Of a DNA stretch of 64,000 nt, positions 30,320 to 41,484 are shown one piece after another. Numbering within the stretch: the first letter of the stretch is position 1; each line of letters opens with the position of its first letter. This DNA comes from Diplodia intermedia (Eukaryota; Ascomycota; Dothideomycetes; Botryosphaeriales; Botryosphaeriaceae), in NCBI GenBank assembly GCA_021495925.1, contig JAKEKT010000072.1:62001-126000 (forward strand), written 5' to 3'. Both the position numbers and the translations under genes were made by a program. The notes under the pieces are model-generated. The model did no database searches, had not been told where the DNA came from, and saw only the letters and a program-made list of their open reading frames with translations.

Positions 30320-31705
30320 TCACGCCTTGTTGTCGATCTCTTCCGCCCACTTCACCCACCTCTTGACGACCTCATCGATATTCTCGATGCCCTCTCTGGA
30401 CGCCTCGACCTCGAACCATTCCTTGTGCTCGCGGCCGCAGACGTCGCAGGTGCGGAGGACGCGCTTCTCGGCGATCTCGATGTGGATGAGGCGCTCGACC
30501 TTGTGCACATACGGCACCTTCCTCACGCCCTTCGCATCCGTGCCGTCGCCCTTGGGCGCGACGACGTTGTCGCCGGGCGAAGCCCCCGGGACGTACGGGT
30601 AGAAGCGGACGAGCGACGGCGTCTTGCCGCACTGCGTCTCCCACTCCTTCATGCGCCGATGCACGTTGTTGGCGCGGCCGATCTTGAGCATGACGTGGGA
30701 CTTGCCGCTGCCCTTTTTGCCGCCGCGGACGGCGCCGGGGCTGCCGCGGCTGGTCTCGCTGACGCTGTACTGCCGCAGCATGTCGCTGGGGTTGCGGCCG
30801 CCGGCGCCGGGCCGGCCGGGCGAGAGCAGGGACGAGGCGTCTTGGTCCGAGGGCGCGCCGCCGCGCGTGGTCTCGGTCAGCCAGAAGATGTAGATGAAGC
30901 CGGGCTCGTCCTTGGCGGAGAGGGGCTTCGAGGCCTCGGCCATGAGCTGCGAGGCCACCTGGGGCGAGACATTCGAAGGGATGAACGACAGCAGGCGCTC
31001 GGTGGGGTTTGAAGGGTTTGGGGAGGCCGCCGGCGGCTTGGGGGACGACGCCACGCCCTGGGGAGGCCGCGAGGTCGACTGGCTCATCTCCGGGGGCCGG
31101 TTTTGGCCGGCGGCTTCGTTCTGCCTCCTGCGGCGCACGATCTCGTACTCTTCGTCATCGCCGCCCACGCAGAGGCAGCACAGGCTCGCCCAGAAACCGG
31201 GCTCGCTCTTCTGCACCGGCAGCCGGTAGGTGCCCGAGGGCTTGGGGCCGTTCATGGCGGACGTCGGCACCGACAACAGTGGCCCATTGACCTTGTTCCA
31301 GGTGGGAGGCCGCTGGATGCCCTGTCCGGGCTTCTTGCCTGGCTTGGAGTTGCCATTCATGTCTAATATGCCCAGCCTGCCGACAAGCGAGTCGACGCTG
31401 TTGCGCTGCTGGAGCGGCACGATGTGCGTCTCCTCGATGTGGGTGTCGAGACCGCCCTGCCCGGCAGGCGCGCTTCCGATCAGCTTGTCGGCCTGGTCTT
31501 TGTGTTGCCAGCAGAAGTAGGCGGCGGCGCCCTCATTCTCGTTGATAGACGTCACAGCGAGCACGCCGCTCTTGGAGGGCTTAGCGGCGGCAATGTCGCG
31601 GCGGCAGGGCCGGCCGGCGGAGGTTACGCCCTTGCATGTCGTAGCGGGGTTCTTGGAATCGGCGCGGCCGAGGAAGCCATGGCCTTTGGGGAATGATGGC
31701 GGCAT
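30320..31705 (-). CDS. T5orf172 (GIY-YIG-like, DUF1766) domain protein
   Basis: 461 residues, single exon, ATG at 31705. The N-terminus has Cys24, Cys34 and a Cys65-x2-His68 group (CKGVTSAGRPCRR and YFCWQH) that could bind zinc. A Pro/Ser-rich linker follows. From residue 268 the T5orf172 domain is clear: GFIYIFWL, then LKIGRANNVHRRMKEWETQCG, then VHKVERLIHIEIAEKR and CDVCGREHKEWFEV. These correspond to the G-x-[IV]-Y-[IV] strand, the K-[IV]-G-x-[AT]-x-[ND] and R-[RM] motif of the GIY-YIG superfamily, and the E-R-x-x-H helix. A long insert (about 285-335) splits the domain. In yeasts and moulds this family is annotated as meiotically up-regulated or DUF1766 proteins; nuclease activity is unproven. 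It is divergent from Sec72. Confidence 0.85.
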   Translation of the reverse strand: MPPSFPKGHGFLGRADSKNPATTCKGVTSAGRPCRRDIAAAKPSKSGVLAVTSINENEGAAAYFCWQHKDQADKLIGSAPAGQGGLDTHIEETHIVPLQQRNSVDSLVGRLGILDMNGNSKPGKKPGQGIQRPPTWNKVNGPLLSVPTSAMNGPKPSGTYRLPVQKSEPGFWASLCCLCVGGDDEEYEIVRRRRQNEAAGQNRPPEMSQSTSRPPQGVASSPKPPAASPNPSNPTERLLSFIPSNVSPQVASQLMAEASKPLSAKDEPGFIYIFWLTETTRGGAPSDQDASSLLSPGRPGAGGRNPSDMLRQYSVSETSRGSPGAVRGGKKGSGKSHVMLKIGRANNVHRRMKEWETQCGKTPSLVRFYPYVPGASPGDNVVAPKGDGTDAKGVRKVPYVHKVERLIHIEIAEKRVLRTCDVCGREHKEWFEVEASREGIENIDEVVKRWVKWAEEIDNKA

Positions 31706-32375
31706 GAGCGATGGTAAGGGGTCCGAATGGTAGTAGCGAATGTGGAATCAATGATGTGAGAGACTCGTCGGAGAGCGGAGTTAGCAGCCTTGGGGGCTAG
31801 CTGAACGAAAGTGGTAGCGAATGGAGCTAGTAGGACGTTGACTGAGCGCGCTGGCAGGTCATGAGCTGTACGGCGCTTGCAAGCGAAGCATTTCGTCACA
31901 AGCCGGGCAGCGGTGTACAAGTTGGCAGAGCCCTGGGCGGCTACCCAGGCAGGGCGCGGCGGCGCAGACGTGCAGATGCTCGCAGGAGACCTGTGCGGTG
32001 GCTGGGTGTTTGGGATAGACCCACAGCGAATCATTAACTCATGGCCGGCTCGTTGCTGGAAGAGCGCGTGCAGCTCGCCGGTAAAACGGCAGTGACAGGC
32101 ACGACTTTTGCGGGGATTTCTCCCGGAAAGCGGGCGGTCCGACGCCACGCTAGCAGCCACTGTGGCTGAGCGCCAAGTAGGAACCCTTGCATGCAGCTGT
32201 GCGTGTCGTGCTGTCCTCTTTCAACACCATTCACGTCGAACATCACTACACCACGCGCACGTCCCTGCAGCCGGCTCTGCTCAAGTCAAGGAAAAATCAG
32301 TCTCGGCCGAGCCTAATCAACCCCAACCCGTTCTAATCCGCACCGCCACCGAGCCCCAGTCCGCCAACGATCGCC
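31706..32375. other. Divergent promoter between T5orf172 gene and SEC72
   Basis: 670 bp serving both genes. Nothing else recognised. Confidence 0.5.
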
Positions 32376-32984
32376 ATGGAGGAGGAAACATACACGCAAC
32401 TGCCGCTGCAGATGGACCCGCAGACCAAGGCCATTTCGGGGCACAACGTCCCGCCGGCAGTCCAGCGCGAAATCGAGGAGCTCAACCAACTGCACCGTCA
32501 ATTCCTCACGCTTGAGACGCCCGGCCAGACACCGCCGCCGCCGATGCCGGTCAACCCCAAGCGCAGTGCTGGTATCGCCAAGCTCCGCGAGTCGGGCAAC
32601 GCGTCGTTCAAGAAGGGTCAATACGCCGAGGCAGCCAAGTTCTATACTCTCGCCATCGAGGTGGCGATACAGCGCCCGCAGTGGGAGCCCTCGGGGCTCA
32701 TCCGCGAGGAGCTTTGTGCGCTGTACGCAAACCGCGCCCAGGCTTACATGTCGCTGCAGGACTGGGCGTCGGGCGCCGTTGATGCCGAAACCAGCGTCGA
32801 TCTCAAGAAGGTGCAGAATGCGAAGGCCTGGTGGAGGAGGGGCCGCTGCCTGCTGGAAATGGGTAGGGCGAAGGAGGCCCGCGACTGGGTCGCCCAGGCC
32901 CGCGAGTATGACCCCAACGAGGCTGACCTGCAGACGCTGGCCAAGGACATTGAAGTGGCCATTGAGAAGGGCAAGAGCGACTAA
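32376..32984 (+). CDS. SEC72: Translocation protein Sec72 (TPR subunit of the Sec62/63 complex)
   Basis: 202 residues, start CGCCATGGAG at 32376 in a good context. The N-terminal segment (YTQLPLQMDPQTKAISGHNVP) is the typical opening of fungal Sec72. It is followed by the linker VQREIEELNQLHRQFL and three TPR-like helix pairs from about residue 65: SAGIAKLRESGNASFKKGQY, then LYANRAQAYMSLQDWASGAV, then AWWRRGRCLLEMGRAKEARD. Length is close to yeast Sec72 (193 residues). Sec72 is a cytosolic-face subunit of the ER post-translational translocon with Sec62, Sec63 and Sec71, and its TPR domain binds Hsp70 chaperones. No intron was found. Confidence 0.9.
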   Translation: MEEETYTQLPLQMDPQTKAISGHNVPPAVQREIEELNQLHRQFLTLETPGQTPPPPMPVNPKRSAGIAKLRESGNASFKKGQYAEAAKFYTLAIEVAIQRPQWEPSGLIREELCALYANRAQAYMSLQDWASGAVDAETSVDLKKVQNAKAWWRRGRCLLEMGRAKEARDWVAQAREYDPNEADLQTLAKDIEVAIEKGKSD

Positions 32985-33916
32985 GTGGGGAGCGGGACGG
33001 CACGATGCACAGCACAACGGGAGATCGAAGAACCGGTGGAGTTCACGTGCAGGGTACAGGAACACGCATTGCGGGGGGACGAGGGGGCTGAGTGGAGGCA
33101 TAATGCTGTGTCTCTCCCCGAAACATGGTCGAGGCTGGGGAAAGACCCGGCAGGCGGAAACTATGGGATAGCCGGAGATCATAAGGCGCACTGGCGTAGC
33201 GGGCGCGCATGGGACTTCTTGCGGGACTGGGACATACGGGCTGTACAATGGATGTAGATAGCTAATTCCAGGCAAAAGCGCTCGTGCAAGAGCACGGGGA
33301 GCCGGAGCATTGTTGACACGCAAGAGAACGGGGCTGAGCTGATGCGGGCGGGAAGGGGCGGCACCGGCTTGCTGCAGGTCCAAGGCCGCCGAGCCGCAGA
33401 CTCGGAAAGCGCTCAACGCCCGGCGGGCGGCCAACGGCCAGCGAGCGCGGTGACGTCGTGCTGCCCACACCCCTTCCACGAACCCTTCTCCAGGCGCAAA
33501 TCCCCGACGATGCGTGCGTGACCGCGCCCGGCACGGCGATGCCGACGGTGTCGGGCCGGGGTGGCGGTCAAGGATCAGCCTCACTGCGCCACGGCTGCGA
33601 AAATAGCAGGGCGCGACACGAGTCCTGACCGCGCAATGTGCGGGCCTTGGCCTCAAGTAAACAACCCTCTGCTGCGCCTACGCAGACCGATCGAGGCTCA
33701 GACTCAACGCCCGACGCCTAACACTACTTCTTCCCCCCAGCCCTCGCTGCACTTCTCACTCGCTGCTTGCTCTCGAGTTTCCGCAATCCACCAACCGCGC
33801 CTTCCTCCCAGCCGTCCACCGCTCAACTTAGGGAGACCGCGGCCTCCCACACCTCGTATCCCAGCCTGAACAGGCACTCCCTACCCGCTTCTCCGCAAAC
33901 CCTCCACACCAGAACC
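32985..33916. other. Intergenic, 5' leader of the MARVEL gene
   Basis: 3' flank of SEC72 and promoter of the MARVEL gene, with a C/T-rich tract at 33715-33915 that probably includes the transcription start and leader. Confidence 0.5.
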
Positions 33917-35073
33917 ATGCGCGTCCAGCAAAGCAAAATCCAGAAGGCCAAGACCGCCTGCCATGCCATCCAGGGTCTCCTTATCTTCGTCGCCGGCTGC
34001 ATCACCATCGCGATCTTCACCAAGGACGGCACAACCGATGGCAGAACGCGGTACTTCTTCGCTCTGGTAAGCGCCCCTCTAATTGAGTCCCTGCCAAGGA
34101 GTTTTGCTGACCCATTTTTGCAGTGTTTCCTCACCGTCCCTGCCCTGATATATCTCGTCGCTGTGCCCATGTGGAGCCGGACAGTGCGATTCGCACACGC
34201 CTACGCCTTCGCTACTGTCGACTTCATCTACACCGTAAGCGCCCCGTGGCACATTCGCATAATGTCGGGCGCAATTCAGCTAACCTGGGCTGTTACAGGT
34301 CCTATGGTTCGCTGCCTTCATCTGCGTCGCAACCTGGAACTCGGACGGTATTGCCCAAGGCGCCAAAGATGCAAACACGGATAAAGGCAACTGCACTACC
34401 TTCGCGTACGGCCCCGAACTCAAGTGCAACTTGAGCAAGGCCACCGTAGGCTTCGGTGTAGTCATCACGTTCGTACAACCTTATTCCCTCGTAGTCTGCG
34501 TTGCGCCAAGCTAACGCGCTGTTCTCCAGAGTTCTCTTCATCACGACTTGCGTCATTTCCTTCTACTACTGCACGGTCTTCCGCCGCACGGGCGTCCTCG
34601 TCGGTGCCGAGGAAAACACGACTCCTGGCGCTGAGGGAACCTCCTACTTTGGCGGATCGACCGCCTATCAGTCCGCGCCCAAGACCGACGACGACAACGG
34701 CGTGTGGAGCAGCAACACGCATGACATCGAGACAGCCTCGTCGCACTACGACCACCACGACCCCAGCGACTTTGGTGATGCCCCGCCCGTGCCTCCGCTC
34801 CCCACTGCTGGCAACACCAGCTATGGCGGTGCCTCGGCCGCCGCTGCCATCTACACCCCGCTCGTCGACGGCCGTGACACTGACGATGGCCGCCACCCCG
34901 GTCAACCGCTCAACTGGGGCGGCGATGACTTCGGTGGCGATCACCCCGCCTACCGTCCCAGCCCTTCGCCGTCGCAAGGTGACAGCCAGGCTTTCCACAT
35001 TGCTCCGTCAGCGTTGAGCCCGCCGAGCTCGTACGATGACTATCGCACCAAGAACTACAACTTCAGTTCATAA
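33917..35073 (+). CDS. MARVEL-type four-pass membrane protein, four exons
   Basis: Exons 33917-34066, 34124-34234, 34299-34468 and 34530-35073 join in phase to 324 residues. The third intron uses donor GTTCGT; this is the only choice that keeps frame with the CAG acceptor and gives an unbroken fourth helix (ATVGFGVVITVLFITTCVIS). Four hydrophobic helices lie at about 17-36, 50-68, 82-106 and 137-160, with a Cys-containing loop (DKGNCTTFAYGPELKCN) between 3 and 4, as in fungal MARVEL proteins. The last half is a disordered Asp/Ser/Pro/Gly cytosolic tail ending YRTKNYNFSS. A role at plasma-membrane or cortical sites is family-level knowledge only. Confidence 0.82.
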
Positions 35074-37316
35074 GCTCCTAGGGGCGACGCTCTTGGAAAG
35101 CGGTAGAAAGAACACGGACACTGTAATGAACGATCTGTAATGATGTGTGGGAGTAATTGTTTTTTTGTATAGAGAAGGAAAAAAGGGAGTCTTGTTGGGG
35201 GCGGCTTTTCATCTTCATCGTCATTGTGGTCGATGGTCGGTTCGCATCCGATGATGGTCAAAGTGCTTTTGCGCAAGCGAGCGCTCGTCGTCATTCCTCC
35301 TCATCATCATCAAAGGGGGGAATTGAGGAGGGAGGGGATTTCCAACTTTTCTTCATCTGGCTGTTGAGTCCAAGCCGAGTGTGGCTGCTGCAACGCGGAG
35401 AGAACGAGGAGAAGAGAGCGATATACCCAGGTCTGTCGATATTGCTTAGTTTACTTGTATTGTTCGGATCAGTTGGGATTTGGTACCTCTGTACAAATCA
35501 GAGAAGAGAAAAAAATATGAATACATACCAGCATTAGTTCAACTGTGTGCCACCACCTTTGTTTCCCCCTTGAAGCATTCGCTTATGCTTTGATTCACTC
35601 TGTGCTCTCCGGGACTGTCTGGCCTCCCCGCTGCATATCTGAGCCCTAGCCGTTGTGCTTTTAAGAGCTCGTACCGGGTCGCTTACCATCGGTGACACCT
35701 GCCCCATTTGTTGAATGACTTGTTGAGCAGAGTTGGCAGGTGCTGTGGCTCCTCCGTTGGCTTGGCTGTGTTCATAAAGCTTCGCATCTCAGGTTTGAAC
35801 CACTTTCACGTACAAGAGAAGCAACTCAACCACAGCACTTCCTCCACGGCGACGGCGAATCACTGTTTTGCGGGCTGTTGTGGAGACATGATCATGAGAG
35901 ACGAAGAGAATACACTTTCTTTTGTCGGTCCCAGTGGTCTTTGAAGGGCCCTTCCATTGGCATGATGAGGTGGTGATGAAGTTGGGGTTTCAACATCAGA
36001 CCCACAAGATGCCGAGACCCAGCATCAAACAACATTGTGACATCGCATCATCAAGCAAATAGAATAGCGTCTCATTATGACTACTAGACCAGAGACCTGC
36101 AAGTGAGTACATAATTACTGCGAAGTGTAGTGTGCACGTGCCAAGCTGTCAACCGCGCCTGTTGCTGCTGCAATTGTTGAGAGCATGGTCTTACACTCCA
36201 GGAAAGTAGATATACTCAGCTTAATGACATTAAATCAGTCCATAACGCAAATGACTAGCCCTCCAGCTGACCTTTGTTCAAAAACTTTCTATATATTCCG
36301 CGCCCACCGGTAGACAAAGCAGAGAGATAAGCCTTCGATCCCAAGCGCATAACACAGCTGGTGTACTGCGGGGAAATGATCTTGGGTCACCCATGCAACC
36401 AACTCACTGGCCCGAGTCCTGTCCCACCAATCGGGTAGGAAGATGCTTTGTCGGAGCTCAAATGAACGAGAACATGGTAATCACCAGCATCACCTCGATA
36501 TGCTGCGGCTGATCGGCAATACTATTTAATATCTGCTAGCATTTCGACATTCTCAACCTTAGTCCCTACTACTTTGCTGCATTCCTGATCGCAACAGTAG
36601 CCTCCAAAGCAAGCTCATTGAAACATTCTCGGCCAGGCGCAACCAAGTACGAAGGTCCATATCCGCAGGAAGCGCGACACGTTAGCAAAAGCCGGGAATG
36701 CCTACCACTTTTTGGATAGAACCGATCTTATAGCGGACCGTCCAGAGGTGCACATGAGGCCAAAAATGCTAACGCGTTGTTGGGGTATAAGAACAACACT
36801 TGAAATGAGAATCAATGGCTTCAATGAAGCATAATCAGGCCGCCGACATCTTGGTGTCTGCTATACTTGGGCTGCTTGTTTCCAAGGCCGCATTTACCAC
36901 CCACTTGGAAGATCCGGACGACTTACCAAGTTCACCCATAGGTTCGTATTTTTTCATCCAACCGCTGCTCTGCATCGGCAGATGATGATGAAGGATGCCC
37001 ACATCTATCGATTCTCGTACAGCACTTCATCATCCGCCGCCTCTTCGACTTATTCATTTCGATTAATATCATGAGTTTGATGAGTAGTCAAAGACAAGGC
37101 CGAGCACCCAGTATGGGACAATATGCTCCATGATATTGTTGTTTTCATTGTTTCAATGCGCGCTGTTCCAGCCTCGAGGAAGTGAGACCTTCGCCACAAG
37201 GCCACAGTTTTATCTCTCTCAAAGCACAAGCAACCCGCGGTCATCAGACTCGTACGGACAATAGGGGCAGTCATTGCACGAGCTCCGCGAGACTTTGCCG
37301 CAGGTCAGCAGCTGAG
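35074..37316. other. Long AT-richer intergenic region
   Basis: 3' UTR of the MARVEL gene, then over 2 kb in which no frame carries a domain, signal peptide or spliceable partner. Stop codons are frequent on both strands from 36000 to 37000. Confidence 0.5.
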
Positions 37317-37324
37317 TATAAAAG
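37317..37324 (+). promoter_or_regulatory. TATA box
   Basis: A perfect TATAAAAG lies 110 bp upstream of ATG 37434. Confidence 0.45.
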
Positions 37325-37391
37325 GCCACCGCATCCAGCTTCAACTCTGTGTCCCCACCACTGGTGGTATCCACCGCAACGGCGCACCATT

Positions 37392-37399
37392 TGACGTCA
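37392..37399. promoter_or_regulatory. Palindromic CRE/ATF site
   Basis: TGACGTCA is the consensus for fungal Atf1/CRE-binding bZIP factors. It sits between the TATA box and the ATG of the candidate small secreted protein, so it would be in the leader rather than the core promoter. Confidence 0.35.
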
Positions 37400-37433
37400 C
37401 ATCACACTTCTGTCGTTCGAATTTTCCGGACTT

Positions 37434-37718
37434 ATGACTGCCCGGTTGCTGTTGGCGTTGTCCATACTGTTTGCCTTTACTCGCCAGACCGGACAAGCTC
37501 TGCACGCACTGCACAATCTCCGCAGCATCACGATACGAAAATGCTGCTGCTCCTCATCAACATCACATAATGATATCTACAATCACCAAACCATTCCAAT
37601 ACAATCAAATACAGCTCGAAATACTACCGCCGCCCTTTCCACTCCGCAAGTGAGGGTAGACAAACGTCGCCGTTCCACAAACGTCCCCAAGCCGAGAGTG
37701 TTGATCCTGTTATCCTGA
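37434..37718 (+). CDS. Candidate small secreted protein
   Basis: 94 residues. The first 22 (MTARLLLALSILFAFTRQTG) read as a signal peptide with an n-region Arg and Leu-rich core. A CCC triplet (residues 38-40) is the only cysteine group. The rest is Thr/Ser/Asn/Arg-rich with a basic tail. Support comes from the signal peptide and the TATA box 110 bp upstream. Against it are the low coding character of the second half and the lack of a recognised family; an unspliced intron may distort the C-terminus. Confidence 0.3.
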   Translation: MTARLLLALSILFAFTRQTGQALHALHNLRSITIRKCCCSSSTSHNDIYNHQTIPIQSNTARNTTAALSTPQVRVDKRRRSTNVPKPRVLILLS

Positions 37719-38281
37719 TGCAGTGAGTCGTTAATGCTCGTTGGCTAGAAAGAAATATCTGAAGATCGAGAAGCTTTTGTTTTGTAGACGTCTATTAGTC
37801 GTGCACGGATAGTGTGCATGTGCATTTCCTTGGCCAGGAGGAGGCAAATCAGAATGGGCAAGTGATCAAAGCGCGTGCCCACTTGTCCGCAGTGATGAAT
37901 CATACCAGTGGCCCTGTGGGTGCATCCTGTTGAACGCTCAGTGAATTGTAACCATGACTACCCTCTCAGACACGGCACGAGCAAGACGGCGGCGAAAAAG
38001 GCAAAGTCAATACCAATCCAGCAACAAATTGAGCAAATGCGGTCACGTAAGGATGCAGACATGGGAGACAATCAGAATGGTCAATCAACGCGGAGGCATC
38101 AACGGCAATATCGTAGCGCGCCGCATTCGTGAACTACGCTCCTATTAATACATCCAGCATCGATCACCCGTGCATACGTCTAAGCATACCCATGCCGCCG
38201 AATCTTTCATCAAGCCTTAATCTGCGACCATACTCCTGGCACATGGAACCTCCTTCGCCCAATCTCCGTAAGAGATGACGC
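37719..38281. other. Intergenic, 3' side of RPT2
   Basis: Includes the 3' UTR of the minus-strand RPT2. Nothing else recognised. Confidence 0.5.
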
Positions 38282-39858
38282 TTAGAGGTAGAGACCTTCC
38301 GGCTCGCCCTCGTTCTTGGTCTTGAGCACACGTTCTCTTGCGGTGCGGAAGTCGGCCATTTGGACGCGCATGCGACGCTCGCGCAGCGCCATGAGACCAG
38401 CCTCGGAGCAAATGGCCTTGATATCGGCACCAGAGAGGTCATCCTTCTGGTTGATGAACTCGTCGAGGTCGACGTCCTCGTTGAGGGACATCTTGGACGT
38501 GTGGAGGGTGAAGATCTTCTTCTTGGTGTTTTCTGTGCGTATTTGTTAGCAGCGAAATGACTGGGTATCCTAAATGGCTTTGCTTACGGTCAGGGTTTTC
38601 GAAGAGAATCTTGCGGTCAATACGACCAGGACGGATGAGGGCGGGGTCAAGGGTGTCGATTTTGTTGGTAGCCATGACGACCTTGACGTCGCCACGGTCA
38701 TCGAAACCGTCGAGCTGGTTGAGAAGCTCAAGCATGGTGCGCTGAATTTCACGCTCGCCACCGGAAGTCGACTCATAACGCTTGGTGCCAATGGCGTCAA
38801 TCTCGTCGATGAAGACGATGGATGGGGAGTTCTCGGCGGCGACCTGGAAGAGCTGGCGTACTAGCCTGGGACCGTCACCAAGGTACTTCTGGATGAGTTC
38901 GGAACCGACGATTCGCAAGAATGTTGCGCTCGTCGAGTTGGCGACAGCCTTGGCCAGCAGAGTCTTGCCAGTACCGGGCGAACCGTAGAGAATAACACCC
39001 TTCGGCGGCTTGATACCCATCTCCTCGTAAAGCTCCGGATGCAGCAGAGGAAGCTCAACGGCTTCTCTTACTTCCTGGATCTGAGACTCCAAACCTCCAA
39101 TATCCGCATACGACTCGGTAGGTGCCTTGTCCAGCTTCATGACGGAGACGGAGGGATCGGTATCGTCGGTCAGCACACCGACAACGGAAACGGACTTGTG
39201 GTGTAGCAGGATGGATGCGCCGGGCTCGAGCAAGTCCTTGTCGACGAAACTCATAATGGAGACGTAGTACTCCGGGCCAGTGGCGGACGAGACGATGGCG
39301 TGGTCGTCGTCGATAAGTTCCTCCAGGTTGCCAACGCCCATCGGGCTACCTCTCATGTCATCCACTCTACTCCTCTCATCGGCGTTCCTGTCCATCGCAT
39401 CCGCATCACCACCAGCTGATGCGGGGGCGTTGCTCTGAGCCTGGGCCTTGGCCTTCCGGATCTGTTCCTGGTTCTCGACATATTCTTCCTCCAGCAACAG
39501 GTGGTCGTGGACGCGCTGCATGCGCAGATACCTGAGCTTACAGCGGGCGGTAGGGTAGACGGTCGGGAGCTTGGAAGCGGCGTTGGGGCCGGCGTTCCTC
39601 TTCTTCTTACGGCCGATGCGGGTGGTGGGCTGCGGCGGGGGCTCGTACTTGGGCTTATCCTTCTACATGGGTCGTCGCTGTCAGTGTCTGGATCTCCGCC
39701 GATACGGCGAGATAGGTGCGGATGCTGCGTACCTTGTCACCCTTCTTGTCCTTGTCACCACCGGGCGGACCGCCGCCCATTTGGGATTGGTTTGCACCCT
39801 ATATAGACGTCAACATGCGGTCTTTGGAGCTCAGCTGGCCACAGCGGCGACTCACCAT
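38282..39858 (-). CDS. RPT2: 26S proteasome regulatory ATPase Rpt2
   Basis: Exons 39858-39856 (the ATG alone), 39798-39733, 39662-38588 and 38532-38282 join in phase to 464 residues. The N-terminus becomes MGANQSQMGGG, keeping the Gly2 N-myristoylation signal known for Rpt2. Features include an N-terminal coiled coil (LLLEEEYVENQEQIRKAKA), the OB segment (SFVDKDLLEPGASILLHHKS), Walker A GSPGTGKT (250-257), Walker B IVFIDEIDAIG (305-315), the arginine-finger region (LIRPGRIDRKI) and the C-terminal HbYX motif ending GLYL. Rpt2 sits in the base of the 19S particle, and its C-terminal Tyr helps open the 20S gate. All splice junctions are canonical GT/AG. It is head-to-head with UBC1. Confidence 0.96.
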
Positions 39859-40632
39859 GGTGGCGGATGCTCGTGCACAGGGCGCGTGATGGGAAGTAGA
39901 TGCGGAGGGAGGGAGCGACGCGGATCGGAACCGGTCGGCGGGCGGATGGCGGAGGGTGCTGGGGGCTGCGGATGGCGAAGGGCGATGGTGTTGTAATGGC
40001 TGGTCGGAGCTGTTGGAGCTGGAGCGCCGGCCGGCTTGACGCGCTCGAGCCTCCAGGCGGCGCACGTGATTTCTGCCGCCTTCCACCGACCGCCGTCGTC
40101 ATTGGGCCAGAGACGCGCTGTCCGCAACCACACCAGGCAGACCACGTCGAACCGCTCTCAGCCCTGTTCGCCGAAGCAGTATATCTATCGCTCACATTGG
40201 CGCCGGCCCGGGACTGCTGCAGCCTCGACGCTTCAGTTCTGTCTGCTCCCCGAATTTCACGCGCATGTAAGTTTTGCCCGCCGCTGCCGCGCCATAACTG
40301 CGCCTGCAGCGGCCTTGCATTCTTCAGGTGCCCAACCGCTCCCTGCGATTCCTGCCTCTCTGCCCACTCGTTCTGTTGCGAACTCTGAGCATCACCTGTT
40401 TCTGTGGTTGCCTTGACCCCGCCGCCGCACGCGCCCCGCCATCACGATATCGTGCTGACCACGCCTCCAAACGCGCAACAGAGCACCTTCCCGCTCTCGC
40501 CCTCTCAGAGCACATATTGCTTTTGCGTCGCCAACCCCGGCCACCCACTTTCCCTCTCACGGCGTCTATTCGCTCCACCCCAACCTCTCTCAACTCGCCC
40601 TCAACTTCCCGAAGCTCTCCGCACACCCCACT
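39859..40632. promoter_or_regulatory. Shared divergent promoter of RPT2 and UBC1
   Basis: 774 bp between the two start codons. It must carry both promoters. An exact yeast PACE element (GGTGGCAAA) was not found on either strand by eye. The UBC1 side is C/T-rich (40440-40630). Confidence 0.55.
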
Positions 40633-41484
40633 ATGGCCTCTAACCGCACCCGCCGCATCGCCAAAGAGATCGCAGACATCAAGTCGGACCAGCACTCGGG
40701 CATCCACGTCGAGACCTTCCGCGATGACGATCTCACCCACCTGCGAGGCTTCTTCAAGGGCCCGCCCGACACGCCCTACGAAGGCGGCGAGTACACCATT
40801 GACATCAAGATCCCCACCGACTACCCTTTCAGGCCGCCCGTTATGAAATTCGAGACAAAGATCTGGCATCCCAACGTCAGCTCGCAGACGGTACCTGTCA
40901 TGCTACTGCTTTGCTTCGAACACCCCGCTGACTAGTTTGGATGTAGGGCGCCATCTGCCTGGACACTCTCTCACAAGCGTGGTCGCCTGTCCTGACGATC
41001 AAATCCGCCCTCATCTCCCTGCAATCCCTCCTAAGCACCCCCGAGCCGAAAGACCCGCAAGACGCAGAGGTCGCAGGCATGCTCCTCAAGCAGCCCGCCG
41101 AGTTCGAACACAAGGCACGCGACTGGGCCGTCAAGTTCGCTGGCGCGCCCAAGAAGGAGATTGCTGGAGGTAGCGGCGGAGCTACGCAGGAGACGCTGAA
41201 GAAGCGTAGGGAGGAGCAGAAGGCTCAGGAAGAGAAGGCGAAGCTGGCTGCGTACGTATACTTGGTTCTTTTTTGCAGGAGAGGGTCACTTGACTGACAC
41301 GCGACGCAGGTACCACGGCTACAACAAGGATCTCATCGACCGCTTCGTGGCCATGGGCTTCGACGTCGACAGCGTCGTCGCGGCCTTTGAGTATGTCGGC
41401 ATCGACAAGAACGAGGGCCAGGACTACGAGCTCGAGGAGGCCTACATGGGCGACATCACCGCCCGCTTGTTCGGCGAGGCATGA
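40633..41484 (+). CDS. UBC1: Ubiquitin-conjugating enzyme E2 with C-terminal UBA domain (Ubc1/UBE2K type)
   Basis: Exons 40633-40890, 40947-41251 and 41310-41484 join to 245 residues. The UBC fold opens with RRIAKEIADIKSD and carries YPFRPPVMKFETKIWHPN, where the HPN motif is intact. The catalytic Cys90 is in GAICLDTLSQAW, just after the first splice junction. A charged linker (LKKRREEQKAQEEKAK) leads to a UBA domain at about 203-245 (LIDRFVAMGFDVDSVVAAFEYVGIDKN), the mark of the Ubc1 class that builds Lys48 chains on substrates bound for the proteasome. Introns of 56 and 58 nt are canonical. Confidence 0.95.
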
